Assembly: GCA_018334855.1 (NCBI GenBank)
Contig: JAGXLE010000087.1
Span: forward strand, 1-6,586
DNA: 6,586 nt
Reading direction: 5' to 3'
Source: Desulfobacterales bacterium
GTDB lineage: Bacteria; Desulfobacterota; Desulfobacteria; Desulfobacterales; Desulfosalsimonadaceae
Position numbers and translations under genes: made by a program. The notes beneath the pieces were generated by a model. The model was not told the origin of the DNA and made no database searches. It was given only the letters and a program-made list of their open reading frames with translations. Every line of letters begins with the position of its first letter. Position 1 is the first letter of the stretch. Shown here piece after piece: positions 1 to 6,379 of this stretch.

Positions 1-231
1 GGGAGAGAGACCGCAACCAAATTTGCTCACGCTCCCGATTTTGTAAAACTTGCCGAAGCTTACGGGGCCACGGGACTGCGCGCCTCCAGCCCGGAAAAAG
101 TCTCTTCTGTGCTATCGGAAGGATTAAACACGGAGGGGCCGGTTTTAATGGACTTTATCGTGGAGCCGGAGGAAAGTGTATATCCCATGGTGCCCGCGGG
201 CGCGCCGATAAAGAAAATGCTGCTGGTTTAA
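1..231 (+). CDS. ilvB: Acetolactate synthase large subunit, 3' end (partial)
   Basis: Only the last 76 codons are present; the gene runs off the left edge in frame 1 and ends with TAA at 229-231. The readable tail has the features of the C-terminal thiamine-diphosphate (PP-binding) domain of acetohydroxyacid synthase: a PDFVKLAEAYGATGLR stretch, then VLMDFIVEPEESVYPMVPAG and the closing APIKKMLLV. This enzyme condenses two pyruvates to 2-acetolactate (valine, leucine) or pyruvate with 2-oxobutyrate to 2-aceto-2-hydroxybutyrate (isoleucine) in the cytoplasm. The catalytic glutamate, FAD region and cofactor motif lie outside the window. The ilvN start follows 69 bases downstream on the same strand, the usual ilvBN arrangement. 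Any leader or attenuator controlling the operon would lie upstream and cannot be seen. The family call is secure because of the C-terminal signature and the ilvN neighbour; a catabolic or other ThDP enzyme is unlikely in this setting. Confidence 0.93.
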   Translation, partial: GRETATKFAHAPDFVKLAEAYGATGLRASSPEKVSSVLSEGLNTEGPVLMDFIVEPEESVYPMVPAGAPIKKMLLV

Positions 232-285
232 GGTGACAGGTTACAAAAGAAGAAGATGCCTGGCTGAAAAATTAACGGCGGGTTT

Positions 286-293
286 AAAAAGGA
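286..293 (+). promoter_or_regulatory. Ribosome binding site of ilvN
   Basis: An AAAAAGGA stretch ends 7 bases before the ATG at 301. A TTG at 295 in the same frame lies only one base after this site, too close to be used, so the ATG at 301 is chosen as the start of ilvN. Confidence 0.6.
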
Positions 294-300
294 TTTGACC

Positions 301-789
301 ATGAGCGAAAAAAAACATTTACTCTCAATTCTCGTTGACAATGAACCCGGGGTGCTCTCGAGAATCACCGGGCTGTTTTCCGGCCGGGGATATAATATCG
401 AAAGCCTGAGCGTGGCCGAAACCGTGGATCCGTCCGTTTCGCGCATTACCATGGTCACCAAGGGCAGCCCCATGATTGTCGAGCAGATCCAGAAACAGCT
501 AAACAAGCTGATCAACGTAATAAAGGTGACAGACCTGACGGGCACCAAGTACGTGCAGCGGGAAATGGCCCTGATCAAGGTAAACGCCAGGGCTGAGCAC
601 CGCGCGGAAATTCTTCGGATCACGGATATTTTCCGCGGCCAGGTCGTAGACGTCGGCATAGAACATTTTACGGTTAAAATCGAAGGAGACCCCGAAAAAA
701 TCGAAGCGATTCTAAACCTGTTCAAGCCCTTCGGCATCCGGGAAATCGCGCGCACCGGCGGCGTGGCCCTTCCGAGGGAGAGCAGGTAA
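301..789 (+). CDS. ilvN: Acetolactate synthase small (regulatory) subunit
   Basis: The 162-residue protein has the normal length of IlvN/IlvH regulatory subunits. Residues about 5-78 form an ACT domain opening with [20 protein letters not shown] and including [10 protein letters not shown]; residues about 85-158 form the C-terminal small-subunit domain (ALIKVNA... to [10 protein letters not shown]). It binds IlvB, raises its activity and confers feedback inhibition by valine. Residues N14, G17 and N32 align with E. coli IlvH N11, G14 and N29, positions where substitutions relieve valine inhibition, so valine control is probably intact (inference). An upstream TTG at 295 is in frame but sits almost on the ribosome binding site, so the ATG at 301 is preferred. 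It follows ilvB by 69 bases and is separated from ilvC by a 188-base repeat-rich spacer, the longest gap within the operon. Confidence 0.96.
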   Translation: MSEKKHLLSILVDNEPGVLSRITGLFSGRGYNIESLSVAETVDPSVSRITMVTKGSPMIVEQIQKQLNKLINVIKVTDLTGTKYVQREMALIKVNARAEHRAEILRITDIFRGQVVDVGIEHFTVKIEGDPEKIEAILNLFKPFGIREIARTGGVALPRESR

Positions 790-797
790 GAAAGAAA

Positions 798-832
798 CAA
801 GTTTCAAGGTGCAAGTTGCAAGGTGCAAGGTG
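798..832 (+). repeat. Five-unit heptamer tandem repeat
   Basis: Five contiguous 7-base units: CAAGTTT at 798, CAAGGTG at 805, CAAGTTG at 812, CAAGGTG at 819 and CAAGGTG at 826. The consensus is CAAGGTG, with changes only at the last three positions. It starts 9 bases after the ilvN stop, in non-coding sequence. The function is unknown; it resembles the short heptanucleotide tandem repeats known from other bacterial genomes, notably cyanobacteria, only in unit length. Confidence 0.8.
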
Positions 833-858
833 AAGGATTCAAGAAAAAAACCTTATTT

Positions 859-909
859 TACTTAAAACTTAGTAAAGTGCTTAAGTGTTAAGTGGTTAAG
901 TTTTAAGTA
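859..909 (+). repeat. AT-rich inverted repeat containing TTAAG-type tandem units
   Basis: A perfect 13-base inverted repeat pairs 859-871 (core ACTTAAAACTTA) with 897-909 (core TAAGTTTTAAGT) around a 25-base loop. The loop and right arm also read as tandem units starting with TTAAG at 881, 888, 896 and 903, with a period of 7-8 bases. AACTTA recurs in the opposite sense at 937-942 and 952-957. No T-run follows the stem directly, so it is not a standard terminator. It might form a hairpin in the ilvN-ilvC transcript, possibly affecting mRNA processing or ilvC expression, but that is inference. Confidence 0.7.
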
Positions 910-964
910 GCTTCCATGCTTGATGCTTTCCTTTTTAACTTAAAAACGTAAAACTTAATAACAT

Positions 965-970
965 GGAGGA
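965..970 (+). promoter_or_regulatory. Strong ribosome binding site of ilvC
   Basis: GGAGGA lies 7 bases before the ATG at 978. It is the best Shine-Dalgarno match in the window and fixes the ilvC start immediately after the repeat-rich spacer. Confidence 0.8.
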
Positions 971-977
971 ATGAAAA

Positions 978-2033
978 ATGGCGAAGCTGGACTTTGGCGG
1001 AGTTGAGGAAGAAGTAATCACTTCTGATGAATTTACCATGGAAAAGGCCCGCGAGGTTTTAAAAGACGAAACCATCGTGGTTCTCGGATACGGAGTGCAG
1101 GGACCTGCCCAGGCTTTAAATCTCAGGGATAATGGCCTTTCGGTTATAGTTGGCCAGCTTGAAGGGGATGAATACTGGCAGAAGGCGATATCGGACGGAT
1201 TTGTGCCCGGAGAGACGCTTTTCCCGCTTGAAGAGGCGGCAAAGCGCGGCACCATTATAATGGAGCTCATGTCAGATGCCGGCCAGGTGGCAACATGGCC
1301 GCAAATCAAAGAGTGCCTGAATAAAGGCGACGCCCTGTATTTTTCTCACGGGTTCTCGATTGTCTACAAGGAACAGACAAAAGTAATACCGCCGGAATTC
1401 GTGGATGTGATAATGGTTGCGCCCAAGGGTTCGGGCACCAGTGTGCGAAACAACTTTCTGGAAGGCCGTGGAATCAATTCCAGCTTTGCCATACACCAGG
1501 ATTACACGGGCAGGGCGCGGGAGCGGTCCCTGGCCCTCGGCATTGCGGTCGGTTCCGGCTACCTGTTTCCCACCACCTTTGAAAAAGAGGTTTTCAGCGA
1601 CCTTACCGGCGAGCGGGGCGTCCTTATGGGATGCCTGGCAGGCGTAATGGAGGCCCAGTACAATACGCTGCGAAAGCACGGCCACAGTCCCAGCGAAGCC
1701 TTCAACGAAACCGTTGAGGAGCTCACCCAGAGCCTGATCCGGCTGGTAGATGAAAACGGCATGGACTGGATGTTTTCAAACTGCAGCACCACGGCCCAGC
1801 GGGGAGCTCTGGACTGGGCGCCCAAATTCAGGAACCAGGTAGAACCGCTCTTTGAGGAATTATATCAGAGCGTGGCCTCGGGCAAAGAGACCCAGCGGGT
1901 CCTGGAGGCCAACAGCACGCCGGATTACAGAGAAAAGCTGACCCGTGAACTCGATGCCATCAAGAACTCTGAAATGTGGACCACCGGCGCCACGGTACGC
2001 TCACTGCGTCCCGAAAGGCGCGGAAAAAAATAA
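978..2033 (+). CDS. ilvC: Ketol-acid reductoisomerase, class I length, acidic cofactor loop
   Basis: Converts acetolactate or acetohydroxybutyrate to the 2,3-dihydroxy acid by Mg2+-dependent alkyl migration and nicotinamide-dependent reduction; second common step of valine and isoleucine synthesis. The 351-residue protein has an N-terminal Rossmann domain with GYGVQG at 37-42, then the helical KARI domain. Expected catalytic residues are present: H124 (SHGF), K150 (APKGSG), D208 and E212 (DLTGER), E244 and E248 (NETVEELTQ) and S270 (CSTTAQRG). The sequence is close to the fungal/Bacteroidetes KARI type: MAKLDFGGVEE start, GRGINSSFA, and closing PDYREKL and RSLRPE. The cofactor loop at 59-67 reads GQLEGDEYW; the Arg, Lys and Ser that normally hold the NADPH 2'-phosphate are replaced by L61, E62 and Y66, and D64/E65 add acidity, so NADH preference is inferred. 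It starts at the ATG behind GGAGGA and ends in two AAA codons within an A7 run, 17 bases before cimA. Confidence 0.97.
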   Translation: MAKLDFGGVEEEVITSDEFTMEKAREVLKDETIVVLGYGVQGPAQALNLRDNGLSVIVGQLEGDEYWQKAISDGFVPGETLFPLEEAAKRGTIIMELMSDAGQVATWPQIKECLNKGDALYFSHGFSIVYKEQTKVIPPEFVDVIMVAPKGSGTSVRNNFLEGRGINSSFAIHQDYTGRARERSLALGIAVGSGYLFPTTFEKEVFSDLTGERGVLMGCLAGVMEAQYNTLRKHGHSPSEAFNETVEELTQSLIRLVDENGMDWMFSNCSTTAQRGALDWAPKFRNQVEPLFEELYQSVASGKETQRVLEANSTPDYREKLTRELDAIKNSEMWTTGATVRSLRPERRGKK

Positions 2034-2038
2034 AAAAA

Positions 2039-2045
2039 GAGAAAG
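2039..2045 (+). promoter_or_regulatory. Weak, A-rich ribosome binding region of cimA
   Basis: GAGAAAG ends 5 bases before the ATG at 2051, downstream of an A7-T-A7 run spanning the ilvC stop codon. The match to the anti-Shine-Dalgarno sequence is poor, so cimA may rely on ribosomes arriving from ilvC only 17 bases upstream (inference). Confidence 0.35.
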
Positions 2046-2050
2046 TTACT

Positions 2051-3655
2051 ATGGAACCCATACTGCTTTATGACACCACTTTAAGAGACGGCACCCAGGG
2101 GGAAAAGATCAATTTCACCGCCCTGGACAAGCTCAAGGTAGCAAGAAAACTCGACGACCTGGGTATCCATTATATCGAGGGAGGATGGCCCGGGGCTTCG
2201 GCCAAGGACTGGGAGTTTTTCCAAATGGCCGCCCAGGAGCCCTTCAGGCATGCCAGGATGGCCGCCTTCGGCTCAACGCACAAATACGGCACAGCCCCGG
2301 AAGACGACCGGCAGCTGCAGGCCGTAATAGAAAGCGGCGCTTCCGTGGGCACCCTTGTGGGGAAAAGCTGGGATCTCCATGTCAACAAAATCCTGGGAAT
2401 CCCTCTTGATACCAACCTGGACATGATCCGCAGTTCAATTGCACACCTGAAAAAAAACGGCCTCGAGGCGCACTACGATGCCGAGCACTTTTTCGACGGC
2501 TACAAGGAAAACCCGGAATACGCGGCCAAAACCGTGGAAGCCGCTGTAAGCGGAGGGGCCGATGCCGTGGTTTTGTGTGACACTAACGGCGGGACACTTC
2601 CCCACGAGATCGAGCAGATCATAGAAGAAATAAGGGCGGTGATTGAAAAAACCGCCTCCGGTCCCGTACACATAGGTATCCACACCCACAACGATTCCAA
2701 CCTTGCGGTGGCAAACAGCATTACTGCGGTCCACGCCGGTGCCACCATGGTTCAGGGTACCATAAACGGGTACGGAGAGCGGTGCGGAAATGCGGACCTG
2801 ACCTCGATCATCCCGATTTTAAAACTGAAAATGGGCAACGAGTGCATATCCAACGAAAACCTGGCCAAGCTTCAGAAGGTTTCTTTATACGTCAGCGAAA
2901 CCGCGAACATGACGCCTGTAAACAGCCGGCCGTTTGTGGGAAAAAGCGCCTTTACCCACAAAGGCGGGCTCCACGTGGATGCCATAATGAAGGAACCCCG
3001 CTCATATGAGCACATCACACCGGAACTGGTGGGCAACAAAAGGCGCGTGCTGATCTCGGACATGGCGGGCAAGGGAAATATCAAGTACAAGGCAAGAGAG
3101 CTCGGTTTTCCCGTGGATGAAAACAACTATGATTACACCGAGATTGTAAACACGGTAAAGCGCCTGGAACAGGAGGGCTACCAGTATGACGTGGCAGACG
3201 GCTCTCTTCGAATCCTGATGGAAAAACTGACCGACCGGTTCAAGCCGTGCTTTGAGCTCGAGTCTTTCCGCGTAACCGTGGAAAAGGAAAAAGACCGGCC
3301 GTGTTATTCGCATGCAGTAATCAAGATCAATGTAGACGGTATAGAAGAAATCACAGCTGCAGAAGGACACGGGCCGGTCAGCGCCCTGGACAACTCTCTT
3401 AGGAAGGCCTTAAACAACGTTTACAGAAACGTGCTCGATCCTGTACATTTGGTGGATTTCAAGGTCCGCGTCTTAGACGGGCGCGAAGGCACCGAGTCCA
3501 AGGTCCGGGTGCTGATCGAATCGCGGGACGAAGAGGCCATCTGGAGCACCATCGGGGTATCGGAAGACATTATAGAGGCCAGCTGGCAGGCCCTGGCAGA
3601 CAGCTTTCAGTACAAGCTGGCCAGGGTCAACAACGGAAACAGCCAGACGCAGTAA
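2051..3655 (+). CDS. cimA: Citramalate synthase
   Basis: A 534-residue member of the DRE-TIM metallolyase family in the CimA (LeuA3-like) branch. It condenses pyruvate with acetyl-CoA to (R)-citramalate, which LeuCD and LeuB can turn into 2-oxobutyrate for isoleucine. The N-terminal barrel opens with LYDTTLRDGTQGE (6-18), with R12 and D13 as the conserved catalytic/metal residues. YIEGGWPG (41-48) and the TQGE form of the motif are typical of CimA rather than LeuA. The metal site includes H211 and H213 (HTHND), and NGYGERCGN ends at N247. FTHKGGLHVDA (301-311) closes the catalytic part, and about 400-525 matches the C-terminal allosteric domain, where isoleucine inhibition is usual in the family. 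The frame is open upstream to 1976, inside ilvC, but that extension is lysine-rich and unlike the family, so the ATG at 2051 is chosen. It lies 17 bases after ilvC and 19 before leuA. A homologous synthase of different specificity is a small possibility. Confidence 0.92.
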   Translation: MEPILLYDTTLRDGTQGEKINFTALDKLKVARKLDDLGIHYIEGGWPGASAKDWEFFQMAAQEPFRHARMAAFGSTHKYGTAPEDDRQLQAVIESGASVGTLVGKSWDLHVNKILGIPLDTNLDMIRSSIAHLKKNGLEAHYDAEHFFDGYKENPEYAAKTVEAAVSGGADAVVLCDTNGGTLPHEIEQIIEEIRAVIEKTASGPVHIGIHTHNDSNLAVANSITAVHAGATMVQGTINGYGERCGNADLTSIIPILKLKMGNECISNENLAKLQKVSLYVSETANMTPVNSRPFVGKSAFTHKGGLHVDAIMKEPRSYEHITPELVGNKRRVLISDMAGKGNIKYKARELGFPVDENNYDYTEIVNTVKRLEQEGYQYDVADGSLRILMEKLTDRFKPCFELESFRVTVEKEKDRPCYSHAVIKINVDGIEEITAAEGHGPVSALDNSLRKALNNVYRNVLDPVHLVDFKVRVLDGREGTESKVRVLIESRDEEAIWSTIGVSEDIIEASWQALADSFQYKLARVNNGNSQTQ

Positions 3656-3674
3656 CCGAGCCGGGAGCAAAAAA

Positions 3675-5216
3675 ATGAAAGAAAAGGTATATATATTTGA
3701 CACCACCCTGCGCGACGGCGAGCAGTCGCCCGGGGCCAGCATGAATACGGCCGAAAAGGTCCGCATTGCCACCCAGCTTGAAAAACTGGGCGTGGACGCC
3801 ATTGAAGCCGGATTTCCCGCATCCTCTGAAGGAGATTTTGAGGCGGTTTCAGAAGTATCAAAAAAAGTGAGTAACTCGGAAGTGGTTTCATTGGCCAGGG
3901 CTTCTGTTCACGACATAGACTGGGCCTGGAAGGCGGTCAGCCATGCCGCACGGCCCAAAATCCATATTTTTCTGGCCACCTCCGATATTCACATGCAGTA
4001 CAAACTCGCCATGTCGCGCGAAGAGGTGCTTAAAAGCGCCGTGGAAGCTGTAAAATACGCCCGAAGCTTTACGGAAAACGTGGAGTTCTCGGCAGAAGAC
4101 GGCTCGAGAAGCGACCCGGACTTTTTATGCCAGATATTTGAAGCGGTTATCGAGGCCGGGGCCAATGTCGTAAATCTTCCCGACACCGTGGGCTATGCGG
4201 TTCCCGCTGAATACGGTGAGCTTGTGGCCTATATCAGAAAAAACACGCCAAACATAGACAAGGCGATTCTGAGTGTGCACTGCCACAACGACCTGGGCCT
4301 TGCCACTGCAAATACCCTGGCGGCAATCGAAAACGGCGCCCGCCAGGCTGAGGTCACCATAAACGGTATAGGCGAGCGGGCAGGAAACACATCCCTGGAA
4401 GAGCTGGTGATGACAATCAACACCCGCCATGCATTCCTGCCGGTCACCACCGGGATCGACACCACCCGGATATACCGGATCAGCCGCCTGGTGAGCATGA
4501 TCACCGGAATAATGGTCCAGCCCAATAAAGCGATCGTAGGTGCCAATGCATTTGCTCATGAAGCCGGAATTCATCAGCATGGTGTACTTCAGAATCCCAT
4601 GACCTATGAAATCATGAAGCCGGAAACCATTGGCTTGACCACCAACCGGCTGGTCATGGGAAAACACTCAGGAAAACACGCCCTTCGCGAGCATTTGAAA
4701 AACATCGGCTATGATCTATCCGAAGAAGAGCTGAAACTTGTGTTCAAGAAGTTCAAGGCCCTTGCGGACAAAAAAAAGGTGGTTCTCGACGAGGACCTGG
4801 AAGCACTGGTCAACGAAGGGGTGCTGCGCACCGCAGATATATATTCCCTTACCTACTTACACGTGACGGCAGGCACCACGGTAATGCCGACCGCTACCGT
4901 CAAAATGCTTATCAGCGGCAACGAGACGTTTTGCACGGGCAGCGGAAACGGACCCATTGATGCGGTATTCAACGCCATCTCTCAGCTGACCGAAACCCGA
5001 TCCTCGCTGCTTCGCTTTTCGGTAAACGCCCTTACCGGGGGCACCGACGCCCAGGGTGAGGTTACGGTACGCCTGAAGGAAGAAGAGGTTATCGCCCTGG
5101 GCCGGGGCGCAGACCCGGATATTATAACGGCAAGCGCTTATGCTTATATAAACGGGTTAAACAGGCTCGAATATCTGAAAAACCACCCGCCCAGAAAAGA
5201 AGCCGAGGGGCTATAA
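3675..5216 (+). CDS. leuA: 2-isopropylmalate synthase
   Basis: Condenses 2-oxoisovalerate with acetyl-CoA to 2-isopropylmalate, the first committed step of leucine synthesis, in the cytoplasm. The 513-residue length fits the type 1 bacterial LeuA family. The TIM barrel starts with IFDTTLRDGEQSPGASM (7-23), with R13 and D14 conserved. IEAGFPASSEGDF (43-55), HCHNDLG (202-208, metal ligands H202 and H204) and NGIGERAGN (230-238) follow. FAHEAGIHQHGV (293-304) and the linker motif MGKHSGKHAL (328-337) lead into the C-terminal leucine-binding domain at about 390-500, with GTTVMPTATVKM (400-411), GNGPIDAVFNAI and a closing ASAYAYINGLNRL. Leucine feedback is expected from the family. GGGAG at 3663-3667 lies 7 bases before the ATG. 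It is the last gene of the operon; a hairpin-plus-T-run terminator begins 8 bases after the stop. It is a paralogue of the adjacent cimA product, but its SPGA-type motif clearly marks LeuA. Confidence 0.97.
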   Translation: MKEKVYIFDTTLRDGEQSPGASMNTAEKVRIATQLEKLGVDAIEAGFPASSEGDFEAVSEVSKKVSNSEVVSLARASVHDIDWAWKAVSHAARPKIHIFLATSDIHMQYKLAMSREEVLKSAVEAVKYARSFTENVEFSAEDGSRSDPDFLCQIFEAVIEAGANVVNLPDTVGYAVPAEYGELVAYIRKNTPNIDKAILSVHCHNDLGLATANTLAAIENGARQAEVTINGIGERAGNTSLEELVMTINTRHAFLPVTTGIDTTRIYRISRLVSMITGIMVQPNKAIVGANAFAHEAGIHQHGVLQNPMTYEIMKPETIGLTTNRLVMGKHSGKHALREHLKNIGYDLSEEELKLVFKKFKALADKKKVVLDEDLEALVNEGVLRTADIYSLTYLHVTAGTTVMPTATVKMLISGNETFCTGSGNGPIDAVFNAISQLTETRSSLLRFSVNALTGGTDAQGEVTVRLKEEEVIALGRGADPDIITASAYAYINGLNRLEYLKNHPPRKEAEGL

Positions 5217-5224
5217 GACATCAG

Positions 5225-5270
5225 GGGGACAGATTTCAAATCTCAGATTTAAATCTGTCCCCTTTTTTTT
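5225..5270 (+). terminator. Intrinsic terminator after leuA
   Basis: A perfect 12-base stem, GGGGACAGATTT at 5225-5236 with AAATCTGTCCCC at 5251-5262, closes a 14-base loop and is followed directly by eight T at 5263-5270. It ends the + strand ilv-leu transcript. On the - strand no T-run follows the hairpin, so it is a one-way terminator by sequence. The last two T of the run are part of the pyrD stop codon. The stem also contains two local palindromes (5232-5243 and 5245-5256) that could form an alternative double-hairpin fold. Confidence 0.9.
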
Positions 5271-6192
5271 ATGCTTCCAGTGTCCCCACGATATCCCTGA
5301 TTGACTCCAGGCGGTTTTCCTCAAGATACCGCACCAGGCCGTCAATAATTTCCATTGATACACGCGGATTGACAAAATTTGCTGTGCCGATTTCAACGGC
5401 CGAGGCACCTGCAATCATAAACTCGAGCACATCTTCTGCCGACATAATGCCCCCTATTCCGACAACCGGGATTTTCACCGCGGCAGCCACCTGCCAGACC
5501 ATGCGAAGTGCCACCGGCTTGATGGCCGGTCCTGAAAGACCGCCGGTTACATTGGCCAGCCTGGGACGGCGGGTATTGATATCAACGGCCATTCCGGTAA
5601 TGGTGTTTATTAGGGAGACAGCATCCGCGCCGCTGTCCTCGACCCGCCGGGCCACGCTGACAATATCCGGGGCATTGGGGGAAAGCTTTACTATCAGCGG
5701 CTTCTGGGTGCTCATTCGCACCTTCTGCACCACTTTTCCCGCGGCTTCAGGATCCACTCCAAAGGCCACGCCGCCGGCTTTGACGTTCGGACACGAGATA
5801 TTTACCTCAATGCCGGCGATTTGTTCCACAGTATCGATGCGGGCCGCCAGCTCTGCATATTCCCCGATGGTTTTTGCATAGGTATTGACGAAAACCGGGG
5901 TATCATATCGGCTAAGGCGGGGCAGTTTATCGCGTATAAAGGCTTCTATGCCGATGTTTTCAAGGCCGATGGCATTTAGCATCCCCGAGGCCGTCTCGGC
6001 AATACGGGGAGGCGGATTGCCGGCCGCCGGCTGAAGGGAAAGTCCCTTGACAACGATGCCGCCCAGGCGGTTTAAATCAACAAGCTCTTCGAATTCCAGT
6101 CCGTAGCCAAAGGTGCCCGAAGCGGTCAGCACCGGATTTTTAAGCCGTAGGCCGCAGAGATCCACTTCCAGGCCGGAAAATGCAGAAGCCAT
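5269..6192 (-). CDS. pyrD: Dihydroorotate dehydrogenase, class 1B catalytic subunit
   Basis: Oxidises dihydroorotate to orotate in pyrimidine synthesis, using FMN in a TIM barrel. The 307-residue soluble protein has no membrane-anchoring N-terminus, which excludes the quinone-linked class 2 type. C134 in NISCPN (131-136) is the catalytic base position characteristic of class 1 enzymes. FMN-site motifs include TASGTFGYG (23-31), VVKGLS (47-52), MLNAIGLEN (71-79), IVKLSPN (167-173), GIGGI (245-249) and the phosphate-binding EIGTANF (267-273). Overall it matches the 1B type, which passes electrons through the FAD/2Fe-2S subunit PyrK to NAD+; no pyrK is visible here. The start is ATG with GGAG 4 bases upstream. 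The gene is convergent with leuA, 52 bases apart, and its TAA stop overlaps the T-run of the leuA terminator. A class 1A or dihydropyrimidine dehydrogenase-like relative is less likely. Confidence 0.95.
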   Translation of the reverse strand: MASAFSGLEVDLCGLRLKNPVLTASGTFGYGLEFEELVDLNRLGGIVVKGLSLQPAAGNPPPRIAETASGMLNAIGLENIGIEAFIRDKLPRLSRYDTPVFVNTYAKTIGEYAELAARIDTVEQIAGIEVNISCPNVKAGGVAFGVDPEAAGKVVQKVRMSTQKPLIVKLSPNAPDIVSVARRVEDSGADAVSLINTITGMAVDINTRRPRLANVTGGLSGPAIKPVALRMVWQVAAAVKIPVVGIGGIMSAEDVLEFMIAGASAVEIGTANFVNPRVSMEIIDGLVRYLEENRLESIRDIVGTLEA

Positions 6193-6239
6193 AAATCTCC
6201 GTTTAAGTCAGGGTGAATCCGTATTAACGGACCTTTTTA

Positions 6240-6268
6240 TTTAAATCATATACCGGCCCCGGGTTCAA
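6240..6268 (-). promoter_or_regulatory. Candidate pyrD promoter
   Basis: Reading the - strand, TTGAAC (6268-6263) is followed after 17 bases by TTTAAA (6245-6240), each matching 4 of 6 positions of the sigma-70 -35 and -10 consensus. Transcription from here would leave a leader of roughly 40 bases before pyrD. That leader contains a 5-base stem, TCCGT (6218-6222) with ACGGA (6227-6231), around a 4-base loop. The match is moderate and the nearby TATGAT at 6251-6246 could be an alternative -10. Confidence 0.35.
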
Positions 6269-6379
6269 GGTGAAATTCAGGAATCATGACTCTTTTCCGG
6301 ATTATTTTCCGCTGACTTTATGCTCTGTTTTATAGGGCTATTCTGAAAAACAATATTCTTCCCGGTTTTTCGCATCTTC

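Noticed and set aside
295..300. TTG start of ilvN two codons upstream
   Set aside because: It lies one base after the AAAAAGGA ribosome binding site, leaving no room for initiation; the ATG at 301 has normal spacing.
859..936. Spacer hairpin with downstream T-rich stretch as a terminator between ilvN and ilvC
   Set aside because: The T-rich stretch starts about 18 bases after the stem and the stem is almost purely A-T, so intrinsic termination is unlikely.
910..964. Internal promoter for ilvC in the AT-rich spacer (TTGATG at 920)
   Set aside because: No -10 element with acceptable match falls 16-18 bases downstream; the AT-richness alone is not sufficient evidence.
1976..2050. In-frame upstream extension of cimA starting at an ATG inside ilvC
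   Set aside because: It would overlap ilvC by 58 bases and add a lysine/arginine-rich stretch not seen in the family; the conserved N-terminus begins at the ATG at 2051. The extension matters only for the frameshift idea.
228..5881. Long reading frames antisense to or out of frame with the six main genes, for example 228-800 (-), 4125-4667 (-) and 5369-5881 (+)
   Set aside because: All are shadows of well-supported conserved genes, with low-complexity or improbable compositions and no family motifs.
6277..6375. 32-codon reading frame on the - strand upstream of pyrD
   Set aside because: It is short, has no convincing ribosome binding site at proper spacing, and resembles no protein I recognise; its 3' end approaches the likely pyrD promoter.
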